NCBI GenBank assembly: GCA_037903475.1
Contig: JBAJFG010000261.1
Span: forward strand, 434,001 to 498,000
Source: Ancylostoma caninum
Taxonomy: Eukaryota; Nematoda; Chromadorea; Rhabditida; Ancylostomatidae
DNA: 64,000 nucleotides
Reading direction: 5' to 3'
Shown here one piece after another: positions 35,901 through 43,785 of this stretch. A program made the position numbers and the translations under genes. The notes under the pieces were generated by a model. The model saw only the letters and a program-made list of their open reading frames with translations, was not told where the DNA came from and searched no databases. Each line of letters starts with the position of its first letter. Positions within the stretch are counted from its first letter, which is position 1.

Positions 35901-36720
35901 TGGACCCGTCTCCCCCCACTTTGGGCGCCGGCGCACCCTTATCACAGTGGTGGACCCGTCTCCCCCCACTTTGGGCGCCGGCGCACCTTTATCAGAGTGG
36001 TGGACCCGTCCCCCCCCCACCCGCACTTTGGGCGCCGGCGCACCCTTATCACGGTGGTGGACCCGTCTCACCCCACTTTGGGCGCCGGCGCAGCCCTTCT
36101 CCATGGACTCCATTGACGGACTCGTTGTACACCATCCGACCTTCTGTTCGATTTCATCCCTACCCCACTCCATCACATCACACCCGTTCCTAGCCTTTTA
36201 TATGACCTCACAATCACGATCATTGACCAATCGTAGAATTTCGTAACGGTCTGACACACATACTTACATACATACAGACACACATGTAAACAGGCTAAGC
36301 CCGTTATTATATAGAATGATACTTGATATTCATTGAAAACGAGCGCATCTCAGCCCATGATCCTCTTACCAGTACCGACTACTGGTTGAATAGATATATT
36401 TCACTTACTTCGCTTACGCGCAGCAAATAGTCGCCAACATACTTCACTAATAAAAACAAGTCCTCTCGTGGAAGAAAGCCGTGGTAAAAGTCGAATTCTT
36501 TCAAAGTCTGCAATAGACAACGATGGCACTTAAGGATTGCTTGTAATGAAAAAAGTACCTTTTCCGCCTCCTTATCGAACACGTGCTCATCCTTGTCTAG
36601 TTTCTTGTTGTCAGTGCTCTCTTCCCTGATTTCGGACTTTTCTGGCGGAGAAGACGGTCCGTGGTGACTTTTAGGTTGATTTTTTGATAGACTTTTTGTT
36701 TTGCTGGGTGCAGTTTCGAA
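20949..36720 (-). CDS. SH2-domain non-receptor tyrosine kinase, Fer/Fps-like (5' end not seen)
   Basis: A cytoplasmic tyrosine kinase with an N-terminal SH2 domain, in the lineage-expanded Fer-like group of nematodes. Exons in coding order on the minus strand are 36559-36720, 36409-36507, 32455-32580, 29523-29642, 23441-23602, 23179-23332, 21997-22163, 21727-21939, 21546-21659 and 20949-21062. All are in phase, giving about 477 residues. SH2 landmarks are FYHGFLPREDL, GDYLLRVSE (phosphotyrosine-binding Arg), REIILSVST, KNKYLVE and FDSLHALMDYY. Kinase landmarks are GQGAFGEV, VAIK, the helix-C Glu in KEARLM, ELVTGGAL, HRDLAARN, SDFGLSR, the activation-loop Tyr in GVQYQIR, LAPE, and DVFSFGI. All catalytic residues are present, so it looks active. 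No F-BAR domain or initiator ATG was found; the first visible exon is a charged linker. Introns of 5.9, 2.8 and 3.8 kb are packed with mobile DNA. Confidence 0.9.
24381..24547 (+). repeat. DIRS left inverted terminal repeat
   Basis: It pairs with the complement of 28886-29053 over about 167 bp with few mismatches. For example AGATTTGACCTCCCATGATC here corresponds to GATCATGGGAGGTCAAATCT on the right. The outermost 24364-24393 is repeated in reverse complement in the internal region at 28500-28530. Confidence 0.9.
24689..25610 (+). pseudogene. DIRS gag-like ORF, frameshifted
   Basis: An open segment of 190 codons (24689-25261) starts with a Ser/Arg/Asp-rich stretch typical of DIRS and PAT ORF1 N-termini. 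It then stops at 25261. A second open segment in another frame (about 25360-25575) contains FHQQQQQVIPELFGPSLRR and looks like the displaced continuation. Gag-like proteins of these elements are poorly conserved, so the assignment rests on position and composition. Confidence 0.6.
25695..27644 (+). pseudogene. DIRS reverse transcriptase / RNase H, frameshifted
   Basis: RT motifs are visible: DGTTRPIINLKPLN, then VDMSDAYFSI, CMPFGLGPAPYLYTKIM, and the catalytic box HYLDDWAFF. RNase H follows with ASDASKIGWGAVCCG, LELKAAFFGL and LEMDNTTAVSYI. Then comes the DIRS-typical block VDLFASRLNCKLEKF and TPLWKTQSWFPL. The frame changes near 26040 (just before VDMSD), near 26345-26395 (a partial duplication of AAATCAATAAT) and near 27325. 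The polyprotein therefore cannot be made from this copy without frameshifting. The three breaks are at unrelated sites, which argues for decay. Confidence 0.88.
27533..28489 (+). CDS. DIRS tyrosine recombinase
   Basis: An uninterrupted ORF of about 318 codons from the Met at 27533 (the frame is open from 27167). It has an N-terminal core-binding region (SWSKNTQDQYNSCLINWVKF, then LASHRAALTTFFDHV) and a C-terminal catalytic domain. That domain contains the first arginine in LLSICSPRRVSEIASFSL, a HSAR box (FTAHSARSASTSKA), a Trp in AACWSNKS and the nucleophile-position Tyr in FERFYCRD. It overlaps the RT reading frame, as is usual in DIRS elements, and ends 10 bp before the internal complementary region. 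The start codon could be another Met; 27533 was chosen because the family similarity begins there. It could still supply recombinase in trans. Confidence 0.88.
   Translation: MENLAKIWRMEGYSNEAVGIIMASWSKNTQDQYNSCLINWVKFARDTCYNLTPTPTSLCNYLAYLYGKGRSFSTLASHRAALTTFFDHVNDSHLREDPTVKRFMKGLFRKNPSRPRYSSTWDVGTVLDYLEELGPNEHMDMPTLSLKLTFLLSICSPRRVSEIASFSLDSLQKLSERWAFFLDYRNKNRKAGPAHTAVYETFHENPLLCPVKCLADYLNATKEKRGREQRLLLSYVNFRPISPSTVLRWVKEVLTSAGVAPHFTAHSARSASTSKAIKSGASLKDILKAACWSNKSRTFERFYCRDTEPTFQSRVLSR
28500..28594 (+). repeat. DIRS internal complementary region
   Basis: The first part (CATCTTGATTGTTATGAGCA and on) is the reverse complement of the extreme left end (24364-24393). The second part (TATACGAAGTTCACTGACGT and on) is the reverse complement of the extreme right end (29044-29110). 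The two halves meet in the shared AATTAT. This matches the DIRS1 model, in which the region templates the joined ends of the circular intermediate. Confidence 0.9.
28886..29053 (+). repeat. DIRS right inverted terminal repeat
   Basis: Complement of the left repeat at 24381-24547. It is followed by an extension to about 29115 that is mirrored in the internal complementary region. Confidence 0.9.
29117..29355. repeat. TTCGAATA-type degenerate simple repeat
   Basis: About 240 bp of alternating TTCGAATA, TTCGAATNNTCGAATA and their complements abut the right end of the DIRS element. Many short palindromes (TTCGAA) result. It lies in the intron between the SH2 and kinase exons. Confidence 0.85.
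30275..30769 (+). CDS. Unrecognised 164-residue ORF inside a kinase intron
   Basis: An open frame from ATG (MADCANIQLVKKTDVIDLLV) to a TAG. It lies on the strand opposite the kinase, between its exons at 32455-32580 and 29523-29642. I recognise no domain. Upstream at 30092-30260 there are further open stretches with possible splice sites (FPPREDFMMFRFLIDSFAKS), so it may be the last part of a nested gene or transposon relic. No neighbouring exon was joined with confidence. Confidence 0.3.
   Translation: MADCANIQLVKKTDVIDLLVSIPMAVPHYCFKYISVGIVLNLSRIFSGSFGLQTLSFPNEQFEALCCGPLWNVLSSEIRRMRHTSFRKFLVTIYSVNMECSHSDDAERLLNSAHNHPLVCEIHIEELIHVFWCSIFFRRPAHGQRFSCVPQSSLIQARKLGVGI
30957..31760 (+). mobile_element. 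SINE-like or decayed retroelement with ACAAACAAAC tail
   Basis: It begins with CTAGACGGCATACCCGTCTTC and ends with an A-rich tail (ACAAACAAACAAACACACAC, then CTTTCACTTTTATATATA). This head and tail style is common in non-autonomous retroelements of invertebrates. Inside are four diverged tandem units of about 112 bp. The class is an inference and no coding capacity was seen. Confidence 0.4.
31130..31580 (+). repeat. Tandem repeat, ~112-bp unit, four diverged copies
   Basis: Units start near 31130, 31245, 31356 and 31471. Each contains a TGTCATATTCGTGTTCAGC-type block, then GTATTGGGAAACCCCAG or a variant, then a CTTGTTCC / ATGTCCTC block, and often AAAATCAATAAAATCGAT. The last two units are the best preserved. 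Confidence 0.75.
31935..32195. repeat. Inverted repeat, ~65-bp GC-rich arms
   Basis: The left arm (about 31930-31992) contains TTCGAGAAGGACGTCGCGCA. The right arm (about 32128-32192) contains TGCGCGGCGTCCTTCTCGA. Outer parts also pair (TGGACGTC-A-T with its complement). The ~135-bp spacer holds no feature I recognise. Confidence 0.75.
32204..32306 (+). repeat. 51-bp tandem duplication
   Basis: ACTCATCGGAAATGAAATC, CTGTGGTGA and GGCGATGAAAC recur in two adjacent copies starting at about 32204 and 32255, with a few substitutions. It lies in the kinase intron just before the exon at 32455-32580. Confidence 0.8.
33115..33575 (+). repeat. Dispersed repeat family, copy 1
   Basis: About 460 bp collinear with 34275-34720. 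Shared landmarks are CACTCGTGGGGT-CGACC, CACCCCTCACGTGCTG, TTACGTGTCA, GACGTGTCCTT-CACGTTCAC, TATAGCACG-TGTCGCT, TGGAATGCCTGGA and GCGCCGGCGCCCA. CCTCACGTGCT is repeated three times at its start. The ORFs inside are not conserved between copies, so it is probably non-coding. A 155-codon ORF at 33629-34096, between the two copies, matches nothing I recognise. Confidence 0.75.
34275..34720 (+). repeat. Dispersed repeat family, copy 2
   Basis: A second direct copy of the repeat at 33115-33575, beginning GTTCGACCCCAGCA and including CTCACGTGCTGCTGTC and GGAATGCCTGGACGCATGCG. Related pieces in the opposite orientation occur at 34800-35020, 39640-39790 and 40190-40365. Confidence 0.75.
35256..35450 (-). 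other. 64-codon ORF conserved between two composite-repeat copies (copy A)
   Basis: The antisense ORF runs from ATG to TAG over 64 codons. It is the same length as, and about 53% identical in amino acids to, the ORF at 58997-59191. Shared blocks are LYLN, CLYT, DPYHL, YHNN and a C-terminal GH. No domain was recognised; it could be chance preservation within a repeat. Confidence 0.35.
35366..35401 (+). promoter_or_regulatory. TATA box and initiator-like pair in composite repeat A
   Basis: TATAAA at 35366-35371 is followed 30 bp downstream by TTCAGAT. The same pair at the same spacing occurs in copy F (TATATAAA at 59107-59114, TTCAGAT at 59136-59142). The spacing fits an RNA polymerase II core promoter directing transcription toward the minisatellite. 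Confidence 0.35.
35540..36105 (+). repeat. Minisatellite array A, 50-bp unit, ~11 copies
   Basis: The unit contains GGCGCCGGCGCACCCTTATC, then ACAGTGGTGGACCCGTCTCC, then CCCCACTTTG. Some units are truncated (35740-35800). It is related to the 59-bp unit of array F but lacks about 9 bp (CAGGCGTTT). All three forward frames are open through most of it; this follows from the unit length and is not evidence for a protein. Confidence 0.9.
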
Positions 36721-37850
36721 CTGGAAAATATTTATTCAGATTTATTAGGCTTATTCTGGCCATTTTCTAATCATTCGGACATCCTGCTGAAGTTCTAGTA
36801 AAAATGTTTGCTTTCTTCGCACACATTCAGTTTGCATACAGGTGAGACTGATGCGGTAAACAACGCAACAGTTTTGTAAAGGAAATAAGAAGCATAAGTA
36901 CCGCAAAGGATCTCAGAACTATCATTTTCTTGCATTCAATCAGATCTAACTGCATCATCATTTTGAAATATGCATCAACATAACTTTGCATAACATTGCG
37001 ATTACCCCACTAAGCCAAAAAGTCCATCCTTTCGCGAAGTTGACAAAATTCAATTCGTGGATGAAACCCGAATCTCATGATTGACACTACTCCAGCAGTT
37101 TTCCGTGAACGCGCACCACAGAAACATCTCCTTAATTTGTGTCGCTACGCGAAACCCTAACATAAAACTAGTAAACTATACTAACTAGTAAACTAAACTA
37201 AATAGAAATCTAGATAAGTCTGAGCTAGTATGAACACCCACTGCAAATGTTCTTCTCTTTGTTGCCTTGTTATTATGTTGTGGTCGGCAGGGATGGATGA
37301 GATACGGACAAGGATGACAATGCTAACATCACATAAGAACGTGTAGCATTTTCTTGTCCACTAATTGATTCCACTGCTCGCACAACATTATACCCGCTTA
37401 TTGCCTTCCTTAGGGTATGAAGCGTTACACCAGTAAAGGAACCGGTATTATTGACTGTGTTGGAAAATCATGGCGCACTCTCACGAAGCTTTTGCTGCGG
37501 GATAAAACTTCTTGTCAGCTGGCCGAGAATTCCGAAAATCTCGGTCGAAGAGTCCCTGACTTGTGGGATTTTTGACGTATCCCTGCGTCGTAGAGTGCAT
37601 CTTTGAGCTCAGCGGCTAGCATACAGGGAGCTCCAAACGGACGCGATCCTTCCCCATGCCCGCCTCCGTTTGGAGTTCTCTGTATGTTCGGCTGAGGTGA
37701 GGATCTCGAATGCGATTATTGAGATATCACGCTGCCTTTGAAGACAGCACCTACAGAACTTTCATGTCCTGGGTTTTGATCGTTTTCGATACTTGACAGT
37801 TGTCTCAACAATTCTATAAAAGTTGCACCGTTGTAGACATGCTCGGAACT
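36721..37850. other. Unassigned 5' flank/intron of the kinase gene
   Basis: The exon at 36559-36720 begins at a TATTTTCCAG acceptor, so at least one more 5' exon must lie upstream on the minus strand, here or beyond. I could not identify it. A CGGAGCTCC-type inverted pair (CTCCAAACGGACGCGATCC near 37631 and GCCTCCGTTTGGAG near 37662) was noticed. No other gene was seen. Confidence 0.35.
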
Positions 37851-37854
37851 CCAA

Positions 37855-38480
37855 GGACAACTTGTCGACAAGCATTTGGCGAGCAAGTGTCTGATCGTAT
37901 CTGAAACTTGCTTTTCCAAAACCTTGTCGACAATTTGGTTTTGCACTTCCTTGTCGACATGTTGTCCGCCCAAGAGCTTGTCGACAACTTGTCTTTTCTC
38001 TTTGTTGTCAACAGGTTGTCTACCGTACAAACATATTATTGACCCGTTCTTCACTGACAATCTGTCAGGTCTACAAAATTGCCTTCGGTAGGACTTGTGG
38101 AGGATAGCGTAACTGTCTTTCAATAGGAAGCAAACGCTTCCGTAAAACTGTACCGTAGCAAGCATTGCCCTGGTGTACTCAGTGGTTTCATCGTATGTTA
38201 CGCGGGTATGGGAACTTGACTCTCTCGTCAACAGGTTGTTCAACCAAAAGGTTGTCGACAACTTTTTCGGCCAAAAGCTTGTTTGCAAATTGTTTCTGGA
38301 AAGGCTGGTCAACAACTTGTTTTTTTCTCTTCCTTGTCAACAAGTTGTCGGGAGAAAAGCTTGTCGACAATTTGGTTTTGGGTGGCATGATGATGTTAAG
38401 CTTGTCGACAACAATATGTTAAATGAAAAGCTTGTTCACAAGTTGTTTTCGGGCAAAGCTGGAGGGACAACTTGTTTTTG
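37855..38480. repeat. Degenerate 27-bp minisatellite with GTCGACAA core
   Basis: Two blocks (37855-38030 and 38225-38480) consist of units like CTTGTCGACAACTTGTTTTT of about 27 bp, separated by unrelated sequence. Because 27 is divisible by three, the minus strand reads as nine-residue repeats such as VVDKLLGGQ and VDKVLEKQV. This gives an ORF of 199 codons (37716-38315). I regard it as a repeat, although a repeat protein cannot be excluded. Confidence 0.75.
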
Positions 38481-38508
38481 GGGTTCTGAGTGAGTATTCT
38501 CAAGATAT

Positions 38509-38590
38509 ACTCTGAAGTTTCTTCCCGCGGTGGATCCGCGGTTGCCATACTCTGAAGTTTCTTCCCGCGGTGGATCCGCGGTTGCCCTCG
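38509..38590 (+). repeat. 40-bp tandem duplication with CGCGGTGGATCCGCGG
   Basis: ATACTCTGAAGTTTCTTCCC followed by GCGGTGGATCCGCGGTTGCC occurs twice in tandem. The core (C)GCGGTGGAT(C/T)C(G/A)C recurs singly at about 38660, 38710, 38742, 40440 and 40475, so this neighbourhood carries an interspersed short motif. Confidence 0.8.
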
Positions 38591-39205
38591 ATAAATCCGC
38601 ACGAGCCTGCGATGGAACACTGGGAGTGATCTCACTCCCGCACTATGCCCGCAAGTGGCCACGGTGGATCCACACAATCTCAAGGGAAGCCGCAGTATCA
38701 CTGCTTCCCACAGTGGATCTGCCATGCCCCATGGTGGATTCGCACATTCCCGCTGTCAGTCCACAGCAGAAGTGATAAGATACATCATGAGCTTGAACAC
38801 GGCATACGTGTCGACTAGTGGATAAGAAGACGGACCTCCAACAACGCTCTCGAGAGGGTCGGTAAGGTTCAAATCCGGTGATGGAGAAGAGATGGGAGGG
38901 CGAAGTGGGAAGCCACAGGAAATTTGCATTTTTCTTGTACGGTGAGAAATGGCGCACATTTATTGTTTTAGTGGAACTGTCGCATGCAACACCCTATCAG
39001 ATAGGGTTTGCTTTCGCTAGCATGAATCAAAGGCAGTGTGTCACCTCGTTCTCATGTTTGAGGTTATGACGGATCCTAAATCTCATCGATGCACAGAACC
39101 CAGCAGGATACATAAAATGTCACAGGAAGGTCTCTACTCCGTTTTTGAATTGTTTTTCGGGACGGGGTTTGGAACAGTTGGAATAGACGCGTGGAGCCGT
39201 TGACC

Positions 39206-39276
<71 letters not shown>

Positions 39277-39293
39277 TTCATTTATTTATTTAT
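39206..39293. repeat. (TTTA)n microsatellite, ~22 copies
   Basis: An almost uninterrupted TTTA tetranucleotide run of about 88 bp, with one ATTCA interruption near 39278. Confidence 0.95.
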
Positions 39294-39639
39294 GTGCACG
39301 TATGTGCGCTATACATTCATGGATTAATAATAAGATAACATAATTCATTGTCACTTATCGATTGGACATATCAAGACGTGTTGTCAACGTTGCAAATATG
39401 GCCGGCAGCCAGCATAGTCGTGAACCGCTTCGCCCAAGTGGTCGTTGAGCTGCAGTTTCGGACTCTCCGGAAACGGTTCTCCGTCATCTTTATGCGGTAT
39501 GACTTACATAATTGAAATCAGCGTGACGAGAAGGTCCAAAGCATGCTGATATCCATAGCCCATAGAACGAGGTGACACACTGCCTTTGAAGGATTAATGG
39601 TGACAGTGTGCGATTATTAATACATACTTAGGCGCTTAC

Positions 39640-40370
39640 GAAGTTCGACCCCAGCACGAAAAGTTCAAAAGCCTCGCCCACTCCCATGGAAGAGGCGACG
39701 AGCTGCTAGTGCCGGACATGCTCTGTCCCACTCCCCCCCCCCGTCCACTAATTTGAACTGCCAGACGTGCTCTGTTCCATCTCCCACAACCCCGACGCGA
39801 GTTGAAAGACGATACGTCAGCTCGCAGCGAGTGGTTTTTCGCGCCGCGTCACAATTTGCTGAAAACTGTAAAAACCCCTTAGAGCGGATTTCAGAGTTGT
39901 GCCGCGCCGCGCCATATGATGAAGGATCGGGCGCGGCAACGCAGAGCGAGGTCGCGCGGCAAATACCACGAGAAGATTCAGAGATTTTGCCTCGCGCGAG
40001 TCCTCCGCGGCATGTTGCGAGCTCACTCTGCGAGTCTAATGGTCTGGAGTCTTCGTTGCCGTGCGGCAAATCCGACGCAACTTCCAGAGCGAGATGTTTC
40101 CCACGCGCTGGTCACTTCTCGCGCCACGCCGCGCCGCGAATCGGATCTGAAACCCGCTTTTGTTAAAGTTGCAAGTTACGTCTAACAAGAAATGATGCGC
40201 GAAGGGACGACATGTGAGGGGTGGAACAGCAGCACGTGAGGGGTGGAACAGCAGAACGGCGAAGGACGAACACAGCACGTGAGGGGACGAACACGACGCA
40301 TGAGGGGTGGAACTGGGGTTCGACCTCAGGTGTAATGGGGTTCGAACCTCATGAGTGCCAGAGTTGTATA
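39640..40370 (-). repeat. Dispersed repeat family, inverted pieces
   Basis: At 39646 the sequence TTCGACCCCAGCACGAAAA and the following CTCGCCCACTCCCATGGAAG are the complement of 34940-35000. At 40210-40365, GAGGGGTGGAACAGCAGCAC and GGGGTTCGACCTCAGGTG mirror the start of the family copy at 33115. This may be a third, rearranged copy in reverse. The GC-rich middle (39800-40150) has overlapping ORFs on both strands that I do not recognise. Confidence 0.6.
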
Positions 40371-41097
40371 GTTGATGAGAAATGGAATGCGCATGGCTCA
40401 AATATCACTTTACACCACTTTACCCATGTTAAGTACTACGCGGTGGATCTGCACATTCCCTCAGTATTCCCGCGGTGGATTCACACATTCCTTTGAATAC
40501 GCGGTGGGGATAGTGCGGACTGTAACCAACTGACTCCCTACTTCGGAAGAATCGCGATCCACCGCGAGCAGAAATTTCGGAGTAAAAAGATTAAATGCGC
40601 GCTAGTATTCAATATGGATGTGTTCTAATATGAAATGATTGAGTGTTTTTATTTACAATCACTCTTTCCTTATGATAAAACTTGTTCTCATTCCCATCTC
40701 CTTCCATGTCAACACGACCAAGCCATCCTTACCTGACGAGCTAATCTGATGGCAATGAAATCCGTCTTTTTTTGTGGGACTCGAGGAAATTCAACGGAGC
40801 GTCCTTTTTTACCGTAGCGCTAAACCTAGGAAGGTAGCAAAACCTGTGAGGGCAGAATTTCCGTGGGTGCTACCTTTTACGAAGCTTTACTGTACACTGT
40901 CGAATTACGGAACAAGCCGTTCGCTCAACTTACTGACCCAGGCCGGCATCTCCTTGTTCTCCCCAAGAACGATTTCGCTCATTCTGCTTCCAGTTCCTTC
41001 CACTGTCACCAAATTGAAGAATAGAGATCCGAGAAGTAGAAAACGCAGAGAGACCTCGGAAGTAATCGGTCGAAAGCGTGGACACTTGCAGAATGCA

Positions 41098-41908
41098 GGG
41101 CCGGTAGTAATCCACCCCGCAAGTTGCCAACTCGCGGTGGCACCAGGGTGCGACATCAGTGGCAGCCGGAACGGTGCGGAGGCACCTCAATCAATAAAAA
41201 CTCCTGAATTTTGCAACTTTACCTCACATGGGTACTATCCCTGTGACCTTGTTTTACCCCCAGGTACAGTGTTTAGATGTCCTTGTTTCAAACAGCCGTG
41301 CGCAAATATTCGGAAACTCCAGCTGCCTACGAGATCGCGATCTCCTTGGGCGCCACCAAAGCTGCCACCTCAAGGTGGCAACGTAGGTGGCAGGTCGTAC
41401 CTCGTCGGGAACTTCAACAGAGATCGAGGGGATTCACCCGACTATATTGTATTGTCAAGAGACACCTACGATAATGCTGCCAAGGGTTAGCGAGAACAAA
41501 GATTAACCTGATGGCACAAACAGACCTCAAACTAGATAGGAAATCGGAGCAAAATTAATAATATGGAGAAATGAACATGCTTGAGTACAATAACAGTTGA
41601 TTTCAGCACCTCTACCAATACCATACACACTGTTGTGAGATGAGATACCAAAAATCAATCAAAATCTGATCTGGTTGGTGTTTGTGAATCGCGCATCGCA
41701 ACCTGTTGACATGGCCAAGTGGTTCAGTCGCTTGCTTATGACCGCGCTATAGTGGGGTTCGATCTTGTGAGCGTCGCTAGGTTTTGCAGCCATAATGGAA
41801 TGCCGCATCTCACACCTACTTCGCATCCAAAGTTGCCACCTTGTAGGCAGTGTTGCCCTCATGGTGGCAACATTGATACCAACTTGCGGGGTGGATTACT
41901 ACCGGCCC
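41098..41908. mobile_element. 811-bp element with perfect 29-bp terminal inverted repeats
   Basis: The left end starts GGGCCGGTAGTAATCCACCC and continues CGCAAGTTG. The right end (41880-41908) is its exact complement. No transposase was recognised inside. The interior holds a tRNA-like A/B-box pair (41711-41772) and CCACCTCAAGGTGGCAAC-type inverted repeats. A single further end (TTTACTACCGGCCCC) lies at 46527-46541. Confidence 0.8.
41711..41772 (+). other. tRNA-like (SINE-type) promoter boxes
   Basis: An A-box-like TGGCCAAGTGGTTCAG and a B-box-like GGGGTTCGATC are spaced as in a tRNA. No pairing acceptor stem flanks them, so this looks like a tRNA-derived promoter or relic and not a working tRNA gene. 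Confidence 0.5.
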
Positions 41909-42126
41909 AGGTCTCACAAATAAAAGTGGTGAGTTCATACCCAGTGATATTGGTAATCAGCTAAAGGTTATCTCTCAAACAATAAGCTGTAACGGTCAAC
42001 TGTTATGAGGGTCGATGTTAAAGTTCATACTGATGAGTCCTAATTACTGAAACGACGGTGCTCATCTGCTTTTCTTCTCAGTCTATTTTTCTCTTCCTGC
42101 TGCTCTAGAAGCAACGGAGTCATATG

Positions 42127-42586
42127 ATACTCTGATGTTCATTGACGGTACATTTGGCGAGGTGTGTTTGGCAACCTCACAGACGAGCTTGCCAACTACC
42201 TAGGCAAACAAAGCCCTTCAAATGTACTGCCAAACAAGAAGCCCCGTAAGATGTATCACCACGCAAACCTCGTCAAATATATCGGCACACGAACTTTGCC
42301 AATTGTATCGTCAAACAAAAGGGTTATCAACCGCGCAAAAATTTTGATATCATCAGGAATCGTGCCATGATACCATGATACCAATCGCCAACAGATTCTC
42401 TTGCCTTTTGTATCGCCACACACCCGTAAAATGTATCGTCAACAGATTCTCTTGCCAAATGTATCGCCAAACAGGCTCTTGACTCATTCTCCCGTAAATC
42501 ATATTGCCAAGCAAAATTTTATCCCGTAAATCATATCGCTAAACACATTCTCTTGCCAAATGTATCGTCAATGAACATCAGAGAAT
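42127..42586. mobile_element. 460-bp TIR element with short tandem-repeat core
   Basis: Ends of 32 bp (starting ATACTCTGATGTTCATTGAC at 42127 and its complement ending at 42586) pair with two mismatches. The interior consists of degenerate units of about 24 bp built on TTGCCAAATGTATCGCCAAA and CCCGTAAATCATATCG. No protein is encoded. Confidence 0.8.
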
Positions 42587-42906
42587 AGATAGTAATGGGA
42601 ATCATGAAATCGGTTCTGAGACTATACCATTTTCAAGCAAGCTGGGCATTGACTGAAACGGGCGCGCGCTGCAGCTTTGCTCCAGCAATCGTCTGAAGAA
42701 AGAAAACTAGACCATAATATTCTACTCGTGAGGTGGTTTGACCTCGCTTTAACTGTATGTAACTTTTGCTGTCTCCAATCAAGTCCACAGTGGGCAACAG
42801 GAGCTTCTACGCAGCGATCTCTCATCAGATCATAGTTAGTATTAATTGGCATTTTATGTGCGTGTGTGTACGTGTGTGTGTATGTGTGTGCAAGAGAACC
42901 AGCGGA

Positions 42907-43124
42907 CAAAATGGGGTTGCGGGGGGGGAGCACTTGGTATAAGTCGATAATACATATGACCTGTCCTGCACGTTCTGACTTGCTTGCATTTCAGGTAACT
43001 ACTGCACATTAAGAGAGCTAACAAGTCAGAGCATTCTGAACGTGTCAGCTGTCAAGTCTGAATGTGCAGGACAGGTCATATTATCGGCTTATACCAAGTG
43101 CCCCCCCCCAACTCCATTTTACCC
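42907..43124. repeat. Foldback hairpin with ~75-bp arms
   Basis: The left arm (42907-42983) contains GCACTTGGTATAAGTCGATA and GACCTGTCCTGCACGTTC. The right arm (43053-43124) contains the complements, with G/C homopolymers (GGGGGGGG and CCCCCCCCC) in matching places. The loop of about 70 bp contains a further weak inverted pair. Confidence 0.85.
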
Positions 43125-43449
43125 GAACTAGCTACTGTTATCAAAAACTACAGACACCATCGTGTTCAGCGCATCGAGTTATGTACAGAAAAATTGCAAA
43201 TTTTGATATTCACCTTGATTTCAAGGTGTTTTGGGCCACGTTTTTCATGTACAGACATGTTCATGGCCGACAGCTGTTTTCAACACGGTCAGAATGAGTG
43301 AGATAGGCCTATGATTACATGACCGTATAAAAGGAATGAGGGGGATAGGACAGTTTTATAAAGAAGAGGAGGAACCAGGCGGACGAGAGATGACATGGAT
43401 GGGAGTTGCGCCCGCACAGACGGTGAAAAAGATGACATGAAACAAGCCC

Positions 43450-43720
43450 AGAGCTATGTCAGAGGTGCGTCGGCGCTCGGTATGGGAAGTTGCCGTTGAA
43501 GGGAGAACAGCAGTGAGAGTGATGCGCCAGCTCCCATAGGTGGAACGGGTCCAGCGCTGTGGTAAGGGTGCGCCGGCGTCTAAAAGTGGGGAAACGCCCG
43601 GAGCTGAGTGCCACGGTGTAGTAGGGGTGCGCGAGCGTCCACAACTGGGGAAACGCCTGGAGTCAGGTCCAATGGTGTGATAAGGGTGTGCCGGCGTCTA
43701 AAAGTGTGGAAGATGTCACG
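43450..43720 (-). repeat. Minisatellite array B, inverted ~59-bp units
   Basis: About four units on the minus strand match array F. In plus orientation they read GGGTGCGCCGGCGTCTAAAA then GTGGGGAAACGCC(C/T)GGAG. Substitutions are more frequent than in array F. Confidence 0.85.
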
Positions 43721-43785
43721 CACGAGTCCGCACCTGCGAGAATAGTATGTTAGCGCTCAGTAGAGGGGAACACACACGCATGCGA

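Larger units (their letters stand above)
35045..36325 (+). mobile_element. Composite repeat A: hairpin, body with TATA/Inr, 50-bp minisatellite, AC-rich tail
   Basis: It starts with a hairpin module (CGTCCGGCTGACGCCGGAC). The body (35255-35450) aligns without gaps to 58996-59191 in composite repeat F. A minisatellite follows (35540-36105), then a tail with ACATACTTACATACATACAG and AAGCCCGTTATTATA that is shared with 62400-62455. This order is what would be expected of a single transposable family. The class is unknown and no integration protein is encoded. Confidence 0.6.

Noticed and set aside
40774..41490. 238-codon ORF as a gene
   Set aside because: It runs across the end of the TIR element at 41098, is compositionally unremarkable, and shows no domain or splice support.
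42160..42560. CRISPR-like array
   Set aside because: The repeats are degenerate, without regular spacers, and are enclosed by terminal inverted repeats in a eukaryotic context.
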